A stretch of DNA of 64,000 nt, from NCBI RefSeq assembly GCF_000410535.2, contig NC_021490.2, positions 902,501-966,500 of the forward strand. Direction: 5' to 3'. The notes below the pieces were generated by a model. The model did not search any database. It saw nothing but the letters and a program-made list of their open reading frames with translations, and was not told the origin of the DNA. Shown here piece by piece: positions 28,690-36,377 of the stretch. How positions within the stretch are numbered: position 1 is the stretch's first letter; every line of letters starts with the position of its first letter. This DNA is from Treponema pallidum subsp. pallidum str. Nichols. Lineage in GTDB: Bacteria; Spirochaetota; Spirochaetia; Treponematales; Treponemataceae. The translations under genes and the position numbers were made by a program.

Positions 28690-31600
28690 AATTGTGCGTC
28701 AATCCTCTTTTTTAACTGCTGAATCTTTGCCGACTTCTTATTGCGATCTTTCTGTAACAGCTGCTCAACCACCGCGGAGGCGACGAGCTTATTTCCTTTT
28801 TGGAGTTCCTGCAAGGCGCGCTGATACTCTTTTTCGTCTTCGCTACTGAGTACGTTTACCGCACCGTCACCGGTGAGCGACTGGATACGATCTTTCAGCT
28901 GCGCAGCCGCATCGTTATCAGGATTCAGCTTAAGCGCCTCGTCTAACTGCTGAATTGCTACCTGATAGAGCGCCGCGTCTCTACGCTCAAAGATACGACG
29001 CGCAGCCAGCGTAAAATTCGACGATTGTGCAATGGCCTGCGGGTTTGGCGGCGGCAATCGAACCCCCAGGTAGATTTCCACTTCCTGCTTCAGCTTTTCG
29101 ATACCAGAGAAGCGTGCATCGATTGCGTACAAATCTAGGAGCAAACTGTAGGCCTTTTTTGATTCGGTTTTGTACGTTCCTCTGATGGTATCGAGCTTTT
29201 TTGCAAACTGCTGCCGGAAGGAGCGGGGATCGAGCAGTTGGTCTATTCTCAGACTCAGCTGCCCTGCGCGCTCGTTCAACGGATAGACAAGCAGTACTTT
29301 GTGTATATTCTCTCGCGAGGTGGCGAGTAACCGTTCCATCTCTTGGCGCTGCGACGCGTTCAAATATGCCGCGTGCAAGTACAGCTGCTCTGCATGGTGT
29401 AACAACTGACTCATCTGCGGGTAAAGAGGTGCAAAGTCAGGAATTACCCGCCCGATTTTGAGCGCAACCGCCGTACTAATGACAGAAAGCCAATTTGTAA
29501 TTTCCCCATTCTCGGTGACGTTTGTAACTGCCCAGCGATTTTTCGCACGAATGAGCAAACGCTCCGCATCGAGCACCTCTCCCTTGTAATATTTATCTTT
29601 TGCCTGTGCGATATACGCGCGCACGTCCTTTACAACCAGTTCATTTTCCCGTCTGTTAATTGAGGAATCAAGCGTGCTCAATCGCGTGTCAGTTTCGGTA
29701 GCGTAGCCGGTGTCGTACCGCAACGAGAGCGCCAAATCGGCCTTTTCTCGAGATAGCACCAGATTCTTACGGGCACCGCCAAAGTCATCTTGACCTAGAC
29801 CTTCCACTGCCTGTCGGTAACGGTACTCTGCTTCTTGACGCGCCAGTCGTTCGTGAATAGCCCGTTGTTCTGCTGCCAAAAAAAGTGTCTGCACGCGTGC
29901 AGAGAACTGTTCAAACTGAGTGCGCAAATCACGCAGGGACTGCAGCCCATACGCATAGCCACGCTCAGACAGGAACTCTTCTTCGCCAGAAAAAAAAGAA
30001 AGCAACCGATCAAGTGCCTCCATATCCTTACTCACCTGCTGAGGACCCGTTTCAGACACAAAGCTCAACGCGCGTACCCTGCGCTCGTCTTTCGCGTCAA
30101 AGCGCAATGCTTCCTCGGCACTGGTAAGCTGCTGCGCATACTCAGCGAGCGCAGAAACGCCTGAGTGCTGATGAAACGCCATATGTGCGGTATAGCGGTT
30201 GCGTTTGAGCGCCGTGAAGCGGCGCAACAGCTCACTTTGGATGGCATGCAGCTGTGCACGCGCCGCACGCACCGCCATTTCGGAGGGGGAAGACGACGCG
30301 TCAGCCTCCTCCGACGCACCCGCTTTTTGGGCTACTGCCTTTTGCGCAGTATCAGGGGCAGCGCTCTGTTTTGCCCCTCCCTTATCAGCCTGGCTGGGCA
30401 CTGGAGTATCCCCTGCACCCCCCGGTGACGGGGTGCTTGCCGTATCTGCAGGCGGGGAAAGAGACTCGGTTTCTGCAAGGGCACGACGCAAAAACTCCTG
30501 GTGGTGTGCAAGTTCGCTCAGATCCCGCGCGAACGCTTCATTCTGGGAAAGGTCCTGACGCCGCAATGCAGCCGAAACAGGCACGGTGGGGGCGCGCTGG
30601 AAGGCGAGCAGTGCATGGTAAAAGTCGTACGCGTGTTTTGTGGCGCGCAACGCGTCGGCGTGCGCACTGAGCGCTACAATCTGCGCGCCAAAGGTCTCAT
30701 AATCGCGGGGAAATCTGCCATGCTGGGCACCGAGCGGGGCGCACGCTGCCCACAGTCTTGCAAGCGCACCCAATGCGTCATCCGCCTGGCGGAGCAGCGG
30801 CTCTACTGGCGCAGGCAACGCTCCCCACGCGCCGCGAGAGCCGACTCCCGCACTGAGAGGAGCGCCAGGAATGAGCGATCCTGCAGGTCCTGCACCGACT
30901 GCTGCCCATGCGCCTGCACTTGCCAGTGCAGTGTCGGTGGGTGCGGGAATGTTTCTGCCTGAGTGCGGAGGATGTGCAAACGTAAACTGTGCGCGCGCCT
31001 GGTCGTGGAGCGCCGCTACATGTGCGCGACCTGCTTCAAAAAGATCTACAAAAGCGTCAAAGGCAGGAGCCTGGAGCGCGCCGAGAATACCTTCGAACTC
31101 AAGTTTACTGCGCCCGAGCGTAATTTTGCGTGCAACGGCCAAGAAGGCCTCTTGTGTCTCGTTATTTTTCTGCGCGCGTGTGGATAGCTGTTCAAAAACA
31201 ACACCGGTGTGCTCTATGTCGCGAGAAAACTTTAAAAGCGCTCCAAGCGCTTGGACCAGGGAAGTGAGCGCGGCGCTTTCCTCAGTGGTTTTAGAAAAGT
31301 CCTGCAAAATCCTTAATTCTGCCTCCACCGTTAAGGAGTGAGGATACGCTGCACTCGGTGCGCGGGCACCGGGTGCAGCAGGCGCAGCGGGGGCGGCAGA
31401 GTACGCGTCGCGCGCGCGCGCAGCCTCATGGGCGCTGGCAGCATACGTCCTTTTCTGCGTGTTCTGATACTGAGCCCGTGCAGCGGCGACCGCTTCTAGG
31501 AGGGGCTTTGCGCGGGAAACATGCGCATGTGCGTGCTCGACGCGAGCACGCACCTCCTTTTTCCCCGGACTTGACGGGTCGGCAAGGTACTCATCGTAGT

Positions 31601-32069
31601 AGAGCTCGTAGCCGCTTCGGTACAGGAGCGCGGCCTTCAGGTATTCCTGGCGAGCCATGAGGATGCGCGCCCGCTCCATGAGGTGAAAGAAACGGGCAGC
31701 GTACACTGCGTACGTAGAAGAATTGCGCAGTCGATTGAGAAACTCGTGTATTTCTTTGCTCTCTGGACCGGCGAGCTTTTCTAACGTTTCGATGAGCTGC
31801 AGGTGCTTAGCGTGGTTTTTAGGTTCTTCAAGGAGCGTGGAGAACAGCTGGTGCATGGTTTTGCGGTAGAGGTCATGGCGATCCAGGATGCGATCCGCAC
31901 GGAAAAGGCCGGCATCAAACTCTGCAAGGTCCTGCTCGGTACTCTCTATCACCTCGCCCAGTTGCGGCGGCGTCCAGTCCTTGCTACCCCGCGCACAAAG
32001 CGGCGCACTCGGCAAGAAGAGAAAAAGAAGCACAGGCACGCACGGAGCAGAGCGTTGATGGATTCTCAC
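28686..32069 (-). CDS. Large exported helical protein, function unknown
   Basis: A 1127-residue protein with a signal peptide (CVPVLLFLFLPSAPLCARG). It is mostly alpha-helical with TPR-like helix pairs (YRQAVEGLGQDDFGGARKNL, ALYQVAIQQLDEALKLNPDN). Two low-complexity Ala/Pro/Ser linkers lie near residues 220-240 and 535-600. No catalytic motif is visible. The C-terminus ends in a basic coiled coil. It is translationally coupled (ATGA) to the sensor phosphatase downstream, so it probably works in the periplasm with the sensor half of that protein. The start is GTG with an AAGGAG 14-15 bases away, which is long but has no better alternative. Confidence 0.7.
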   Translation of the reverse strand: MRIHQRSAPCVPVLLFLFLPSAPLCARGSKDWTPPQLGEVIESTEQDLAEFDAGLFRADRILDRHDLYRKTMHQLFSTLLEEPKNHAKHLQLIETLEKLAGPESKEIHEFLNRLRNSSTYAVYAARFFHLMERARILMARQEYLKAALLYRSGYELYYDEYLADPSSPGKKEVRARVEHAHAHVSRAKPLLEAVAAARAQYQNTQKRTYAASAHEAARARDAYSAAPAAPAAPGARAPSAAYPHSLTVEAELRILQDFSKTTEESAALTSLVQALGALLKFSRDIEHTGVVFEQLSTRAQKNNETQEAFLAVARKITLGRSKLEFEGILGALQAPAFDAFVDLFEAGRAHVAALHDQARAQFTFAHPPHSGRNIPAPTDTALASAGAWAAVGAGPAGSLIPGAPLSAGVGSRGAWGALPAPVEPLLRQADDALGALARLWAACAPLGAQHGRFPRDYETFGAQIVALSAHADALRATKHAYDFYHALLAFQRAPTVPVSAALRRQDLSQNEAFARDLSELAHHQEFLRRALAETESLSPPADTASTPSPGGAGDTPVPSQADKGGAKQSAAPDTAQKAVAQKAGASEEADASSSPSEMAVRAARAQLHAIQSELLRRFTALKRNRYTAHMAFHQHSGVSALAEYAQQLTSAEEALRFDAKDERRVRALSFVSETGPQQVSKDMEALDRLLSFFSGEEEFLSERGYAYGLQSLRDLRTQFEQFSARVQTLFLAAEQRAIHERLARQEAEYRYRQAVEGLGQDDFGGARKNLVLSREKADLALSLRYDTGYATETDTRLSTLDSSINRRENELVVKDVRAYIAQAKDKYYKGEVLDAERLLIRAKNRWAVTNVTENGEITNWLSVISTAVALKIGRVIPDFAPLYPQMSQLLHHAEQLYLHAAYLNASQRQEMERLLATSRENIHKVLLVYPLNERAGQLSLRIDQLLDPRSFRQQFAKKLDTIRGTYKTESKKAYSLLLDLYAIDARFSGIEKLKQEVEIYLGVRLPPPNPQAIAQSSNFTLAARRIFERRDAALYQVAIQQLDEALKLNPDNDAAAQLKDRIQSLTGDGAVNVLSSEDEKEYQRALQELQKGNKLVASAVVEQLLQKDRNKKSAKIQQLKKRIDAQL

Positions 32070-32189
32070 GGCAGGCGCGTCTCCTTGTAGACAAAGTATT
32101 GAGCTGACAGAGCACGGTTAAGATATTCTCGGCAAAAAGTGTGAGACTGTAGGGGACGAGCGCTCAATCAGGGGGCTGCGGGGGAGCGC

Positions 32190-32218
32190 TTGCGCGGACG
32201 CCGCAGATACCATATCAT
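32190..32218 (+). promoter_or_regulatory. Promoter of FadL-like gene 1, near-leaderless
   Basis: TTGCGC (4/6), 17 bases, TATCAT (5/6). The -10 box ends six bases before the ATG at 32225, and no ribosome site precedes that ATG. The layout is the same as at the next paralogue. Confidence 0.5.
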
Positions 32219-32224
32219 GGGCAG

Positions 32225-33409
32225 ATGGTACATTACAAATCTGTTTTTTATAAGAGCGCAGCGCTCGTCTGTGGTTTCGTGCTCGCGGGAGCCAGCGTGG
32301 CGATTGCCTCTTCAGAAGCTGCGGCGAAGACTCGCTCAAAGATGAGTGAGTTTAAGAGGCGCGCAGTTTCCTCCCCTTCCGGAGGGCGTCTGAGTGTTCT
32401 GGACGGTTCGTTCACCGCATTGGCAAACGATGCCAGCTTCTTTGAGGCGAACCCAGCAGGGAGTGCGAACATGACGCACAGTGAGCTAACCTTTGCCCAC
32501 ACCGTCGGATTTAACAATTCGCATGCCGAAACGCTTTCCTACGTTGGCCAGTCGGGCAACTGGGGATACGGCGCGTCGATGCGTATGTTTTTCCCCGAAT
32601 CCGGGTTTAACTTTTCTCCCTCCACGGGGCCCGTGTGCACGCCTGCCTCCAACCCAATTAAAAAACTGGGGGGCTTGGGGATTGTGAACTTCTCCCGTCG
32701 GTTTGGGGGACTTTCCATAGGGGCTAACCTGAAGGCGGGGTTCCGCGACGCGCAGGGCCTAACGCACCTGTCGCTGGGTACCGACGTGGGTCTGCAATGG
32801 GTGGGGAACGTTGCTAAGTTCTTTAGCTCTGCAGAACCCAACATGTACGTCGGTCTTTCCGCTACTAACCTAGGGTTCACCGTTAAACTGCCGGGGTCGC
32901 CGTTTGTCCTGTGCAGAGCGACGGGTGAGCAGTGCTGCAAGACGTGCTCGGGCCGCTGCACGGGCGTTGGGACCTGCTGTAACGGCGAGAAGCCGTGCTG
33001 CAAGGACTGCGACTGTAACTGTCCCTGCCAGGACGAAGCAACGCCGGGCTCACCGCACGCGACAGACACCATGCTGCGCGCAGGGTTTGCGTACCGGCCG
33101 CTCAGTTGGTTCCTCTTTAGCGTGGGTGTGGCCACCCGCGTGAACGTAAGCAACCTGCAGGTGGACCACCTCTGGAAGCGCTCTTCCTATGCGCTTGGGA
33201 TGATATTAGACCCGGTTCGCTTCCTCACCTTGCTTTCGGGAGTCGCCGTGAACGCAAATGGAAAGGTGCGCGCAGGCGTGGGCGCCGAAATACGCGTCGC
33301 GTGCTTCCAGGTGAGTGCGTCGTACCGCTACGACTCCACAGGCGATGAGCAACAGGGCACGCCGCACAACATGTCGCTCGGTGCCTCTATCCTGCTCGGA
33401 CGCAAGTAA
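32225..33409 (+). CDS. FadL-like outer-membrane protein 1 (UPF0164), Cys-rich loop
   Basis: A 394-residue treponemal UPF0164 protein, a family now regarded as FadL-like beta barrels that import long-chain hydrophobic molecules. A signal peptide (ALVCGFVLAGASVAIA) is followed by the conserved hatch-like start FTALANDASFFEANPAGSAN and aromatic-alternating strands, ending in LGASILLGRK. Residues 230-268 form an insert with 13 cysteines (QCCKTCSGRC, GTCCNGEKPCCKDCDCNCPC) between GFTVKLPG and HATDTMLRAGFAYRP, placed like a long surface loop. It probably corresponds to TP0856. It is first of three tandem copies and has its own promoter and terminator. Confidence 0.85.
   Translation: MVHYKSVFYKSAALVCGFVLAGASVAIASSEAAAKTRSKMSEFKRRAVSSPSGGRLSVLDGSFTALANDASFFEANPAGSANMTHSELTFAHTVGFNNSHAETLSYVGQSGNWGYGASMRMFFPESGFNFSPSTGPVCTPASNPIKKLGGLGIVNFSRRFGGLSIGANLKAGFRDAQGLTHLSLGTDVGLQWVGNVAKFFSSAEPNMYVGLSATNLGFTVKLPGSPFVLCRATGEQCCKTCSGRCTGVGTCCNGEKPCCKDCDCNCPCQDEATPGSPHATDTMLRAGFAYRPLSWFLFSVGVATRVNVSNLQVDHLWKRSSYALGMILDPVRFLTLLSGVAVNANGKVRAGVGAEIRVACFQVSASYRYDSTGDEQQGTPHNMSLGASILLGRK
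32540..32595 (+). repeat. 56-base tract identical with FadL-like gene 2
   Basis: This segment is identical to 33862-33917 in the next gene, although flanking codons differ at synonymous sites. Another identical run of 35 bases occurs near 32733 and 34051, and the cysteine-loop coding regions are also nearly identical. The pattern fits gene conversion between the copies. Confidence 0.75.
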
Positions 33410-33439
33410 AGCGCGCGGCGCCAGCGCTGCGTGATTGCC

Positions 33440-33474
33440 AAAGGCGGCTGCCCAGGGGCGCCGCCTTTCTTTTC
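33440..33474 (+). terminator. Rho-independent terminator of FadL-like gene 1
   Basis: A nine-base stem (AAAGGCGGC / GCCGCCTTT) with an 11-base loop, followed by the T-rich TTTCTTTTC. It lies 30 bases behind the stop codon. Confidence 0.85.
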
Positions 33475-33519
33475 TCCGCGCGTGCGACGGGGTTTTCTGG
33501 GTGAGCGGCGGTGCTCCGC

Positions 33520-33548
33520 TTGCCAACTGCGCGCGCGTGCATTACAAT
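33520..33548 (+). promoter_or_regulatory. Promoter of FadL-like gene 2, near-leaderless
   Basis: TTGCCA (5/6), exactly 17 bases, TACAAT (5/6). The -10 box ends seven bases before the ATG at 33556 and overlaps an earlier in-frame ATG at 33547, which therefore cannot be the start if this promoter is used. Confidence 0.6.
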
Positions 33549-33555
33549 GGGCACC

Positions 33556-34737
33556 ATGATCAGACATACATTTACGCATAGGTGCGGAGCGCTCCTGTGC
33601 GCGCTGGCGTTGGGAAGCTCCACTATGGCTGCGACCGCCGCTGCAAAACCCAAGAAAGGGCAAATGCAGAAATTGCGGCAGCGGCCGGTGTGGGCGCCCA
33701 CCGGCGGGCGGTATGCGTCTTTGGACGGTGCGTTTACCGCGCTGGCAAATGATGCAAGTTTCTTTGAGGCAAATCCGGCAGGAAGTGCGAACATGACGCA
33801 CGGGGAGCTGGCTTTCTTCCATACCACTGGCTTTGGCTCGTTTCACGCCGAAACGCTCTCTTACGTTGGCCAGTCGGGCAACTGGGGATACGGCGCGTCG
33901 ATGCGTATGTTTTTCCCTGAATCTGGGTTTGACTTTTCTACCACCACGGAGCCCGTGTGCACACCTGCTTCGAACCCCATTAAGCAGCGCGGGGCAATTG
34001 GAATCATCAACTTTGCCCGGCGTATCGGAGGTCTCTCCCTGGGAGCCAACCTGAAGGCGGGGTTCCGCGACGCGCAGGGCCTGCAGCACACCTCTGTCTC
34101 CAGTGACATCGGCTTGCAGTGGGTGGGGAACGTTGCCAAGTCCTTTACCTCTGAAGAGCCCAACCTGTACATCGGGCTTGCGGCCACCAACTTGGGATTG
34201 ACCGTAAAGGTCTCGGACAAGATAGAGAACTGCACGAGTACCTGTGAAAAGTGTGGTTGCTGCAAGGAGAGGTGCTGCTGCAACGGCAAGAAGGCGTGCT
34301 GCAAGGACTGCGACTGTAACTGCCCCTGTCAGGACTGCAACGACAAAGGTACGGTGCACGCAACAGACACCATGCTGCGTGCAGGGTTTGCATACCGGCC
34401 CTTCAGCTGGTTCCTCTTTAGCCTTGGTGCCACCACCAGCATGAATGTGCAGACCTTGGCTAGTAGTGACGCCAAGTCGCTGTACCAGAACCTGGCTTAC
34501 AGCATAGGCGCCATGTTTGATCCCTTCAGCTTCCTGAGCTTGAGTTCGAGCTTCCGCATCAACCACAAGGCTAACATGCGAGTGGGAGTGGGTGCAGAGG
34601 CGCGCATTGCCCGCATTAAGCTGAACGCGGGATACCGCTGTGACGTCAGCGACATCAGCAGTGGGAGTGGGTGCACAGGCGCGAAGGCTTCGCACTACCT
34701 TTCCTTGGGTGGCGCGATACTGCTCGGCCGAAATTAA
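33556..34737 (+). CDS. FadL-like outer-membrane protein 2 (UPF0164), Cys-rich loop
   Basis: A 393-residue paralogue of the previous gene, about the same length and order of strands. The signal peptide (CGALLCALALGSSTMAATAAA) is followed by FTALANDASFFEANPAGSAN. The loop at residues 226-261 holds 15 cysteines in 36 residues (CEKCGCCKERCCCNGKKACC), sharing the KDCDCNCPCQD end with gene 1. The density resembles metallothionein, but the position inside a barrel loop is different from any metallothionein I know; disulfide cross-linking or metal capture are both possible. The start is set by the promoter, which overlaps the alternative ATG at 33547. It probably corresponds to TP0858. Confidence 0.85.
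   Translation: MIRHTFTHRCGALLCALALGSSTMAATAAAKPKKGQMQKLRQRPVWAPTGGRYASLDGAFTALANDASFFEANPAGSANMTHGELAFFHTTGFGSFHAETLSYVGQSGNWGYGASMRMFFPESGFDFSTTTEPVCTPASNPIKQRGAIGIINFARRIGGLSLGANLKAGFRDAQGLQHTSVSSDIGLQWVGNVAKSFTSEEPNLYIGLAATNLGLTVKVSDKIENCTSTCEKCGCCKERCCCNGKKACCKDCDCNCPCQDCNDKGTVHATDTMLRAGFAYRPFSWFLFSLGATTSMNVQTLASSDAKSLYQNLAYSIGAMFDPFSFLSLSSSFRINHKANMRVGVGAEARIARIKLNAGYRCDVSDISSGSGCTGAKASHYLSLGGAILLGRN
33862..33917 (+). repeat. 56-base tract identical with FadL-like gene 1
   Basis: Partner of 32540-32595; the two 56-base segments are identical. Confidence 0.75.
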
Positions 34738-34784
34738 TTCATAATATGCCGGGGCGCCCGCCGGTGCCCTGCTGAAGAATGCGG

Positions 34785-34820
34785 AGCGGCAAGACGTGGA
34801 GGGGGTTTTGCCGCTTTTTT
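34785..34820 (+). terminator. Rho-independent terminator of FadL-like gene 2
   Basis: AGCGGCAA and TTGCCGCT form an eight-base stem followed by a six-T run. The T-run contains the TTG at 34819 where the next reading frame formally opens, so that TTG is not a real start. Confidence 0.85.
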
Positions 34821-34872
34821 GGTGCGGCGGCCGTGTGTGTCGGCTGCGCCAGTACGCGTAGGAGGACGATTG

Positions 34873-36303
34873 GTGTTCGGTTTTGCACGCGTCGGTTCGC
34901 GCGGGCTCTGCTTGGGGGCCCTCCTGCTCTCCCCTCGCATCGTGTTGGCACAGCACGTTGCTGACGCTCCTTTGGGCGCACGCGGGGTTGTTCCGCGCAG
35001 CTCCTTGCCTCGGCGCACGCGGGCGGCCCGGGCTACGACGCTGCGATCTCGGGGCGGCGTGGTCAGTTCCCGCGCGAGCGGGGGAACGCTCGTGGTCACC
35101 GCGCAGAAACCGAAGGTCATGGCACGAAATGACGTGGACTACCGTCCGCTCTCCCTGCAGGCCGGCGGCAGACAAGGCTCGTTGGACCTTGTTGCCACCG
35201 CAACGGCGGATGACGCCAGCTTCTTTGAAGCGAACGCCGCAGGAAGCGCCACCATACCGCGCATGACGCTCGCCTTTTTTCACACCATGCGCATTTCCGA
35301 CTCCCACATAGACGTACTTTCCTTTGTCGGGCGGGCGGGGCGCACCGGCTACGGCGTTTCGGCACGCGCCTTTTACCCAGACATGTCCAGCAAAACCACC
35401 GGCTTCGTGGGAATTTTTAACGTATCGCACGCTTTCTCTTCCGCCTATCGCTTTAAGGGCGTGAGCGTGGGCGCAAACCTTAAGGTGGGGTATCGCCACA
35501 CCCGGGGGGGGGGTAGCAGCCAGTCAAAGAGCTCCAACGGGAAGGAGAACCACCACATAGTCCTGACCGCGGACGTAGGGGTGCGCGGTGCGTGGACGGT
35601 GTCTAAAAACTTTGGTGCGCATGAGCCAAACCTGTGGGCAGGAGTAGCATTCCGCAACATTGGCGCGTCAATCAACGCCACAAACCTTCACGGAAATAAC
35701 GGCGCCGGAGGCAGCGGCGGCGGTGGAGGGGGCAATGGCGACGGGAAACCTGCCCACGTCACGGACTCCCGCGTTATCCTTGCGCTTGCGTACCAGCCGG
35801 TGCGGTATTTTCTTTTTGGCGCCGGGCTTGAGTGGCTCTACAATGTGGGGTCTATCAAAGCCGTCAATTCGCTCCGGTATGGGGCGGCGTTCATGCTTTT
35901 TCCGCTCAGGCAATTGGCATTCAGCTCGAGCGTGGTTATGAAGGGGATGGGTCCACAGCAGGTCCGCGCGAGCGCAGGGGCAGAAGTGCAGTTTTCTCAC
36001 GTGCGGTGCACCGCCTCGTATTCGTATCTTTGGAGTGCGACACCCACACGGCCCCACTACGTTTCAATTGGGGTAGCCGGTTTTCTCAAACCGGTTCCCG
36101 AACAACCCCTGTGGCAAGAGGTGTACCGCTCCTATTTGCGCGGGCTGCGCCACTACCACGCGCAGCGCTACGCAGAGGCCATCGCCGAGTGGAAGCGCAC
36201 GCTGCAGCAGGGCGTCAGTTTTGAGCCTGCGCGGGAAGGCATCGAGCGCGCCACCAAGCTTTTGCAGCTGAACCAAAAGGTTCACGATTTTAACATTTTC
36301 TAG
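34873..36303 (+). CDS. FadL-like outer-membrane protein 3 (UPF0164) with TPR tail and G10 tract
   Basis: A 476-residue family member. Signal peptide (GLCLGALLLSPRIVLAQ), a ~60-residue Arg-rich segment, then the barrel with ATADDASFFEANAAGSAT. There is no cysteine loop; instead a glycine-rich loop (GNNGAGGSGGGGGGNGDG) stands at the same place. The last ~65 residues after the final strand (YVSIGVAGFL) form a TPR-like pair (SYLRGLRHYHAQRYAEAIAE, FEPAREGIERATKLLQL) expected in the periplasm. The GTG at 34873 (or TTG at 34870) follows AGGAGG; the upstream frame runs through the previous terminator. A G10 run inside the gene keeps this frame open. It probably corresponds to TP0859/TP0860. Confidence 0.85.
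   Translation: MFGFARVGSRGLCLGALLLSPRIVLAQHVADAPLGARGVVPRSSLPRRTRAARATTLRSRGGVVSSRASGGTLVVTAQKPKVMARNDVDYRPLSLQAGGRQGSLDLVATATADDASFFEANAAGSATIPRMTLAFFHTMRISDSHIDVLSFVGRAGRTGYGVSARAFYPDMSSKTTGFVGIFNVSHAFSSAYRFKGVSVGANLKVGYRHTRGGGSSQSKSSNGKENHHIVLTADVGVRGAWTVSKNFGAHEPNLWAGVAFRNIGASINATNLHGNNGAGGSGGGGGGNGDGKPAHVTDSRVILALAYQPVRYFLFGAGLEWLYNVGSIKAVNSLRYGAAFMLFPLRQLAFSSSVVMKGMGPQQVRASAGAEVQFSHVRCTASYSYLWSATPTRPHYVSIGVAGFLKPVPEQPLWQEVYRSYLRGLRHYHAQRYAEAIAEWKRTLQQGVSFEPAREGIERATKLLQLNQKVHDFNIF
35504..35513 (+). repeat. G10 homopolymer inside FadL-like gene 3
   Basis: Ten consecutive G encode part of R-G-G-G. Loss of one G brings a TAG at 35558-35560 into frame; gain of one G gives TAG immediately after the tract (35514-35516). 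Such tracts are typical slipped-strand switches; here the gene is in the ON state. Confidence 0.9.
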
Positions 36304-36318
36304 CCGCGCCGCCGCGGC
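36303..36318. terminator. GC hairpin between convergent FadL-like gene 3 and glmS
   Basis: GCCGCG / CGCGGC, a six-base stem with a four-base loop, begins in the last base of the stop codon. A second small inverted repeat (GCCGG-CA-CCGGC) follows. There is no T-run, so the assignment is weak. Confidence 0.3.
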
Positions 36319-36377
36319 ATCATCTGCTCCGTCCTGTGCCACGCTGCCGGCACCGGCGGAAAGTGGGGGCGGACCCC

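Noticed and set aside
33328-35499. 723-codon open frame antisense to FadL-like genes 1-3
   Set aside because: It spans three well-supported genes, two terminators and a promoter on the other strand, has no domain, signal or ribosome site, and its composition mirrors the sense codon pattern of GC-rich genes.
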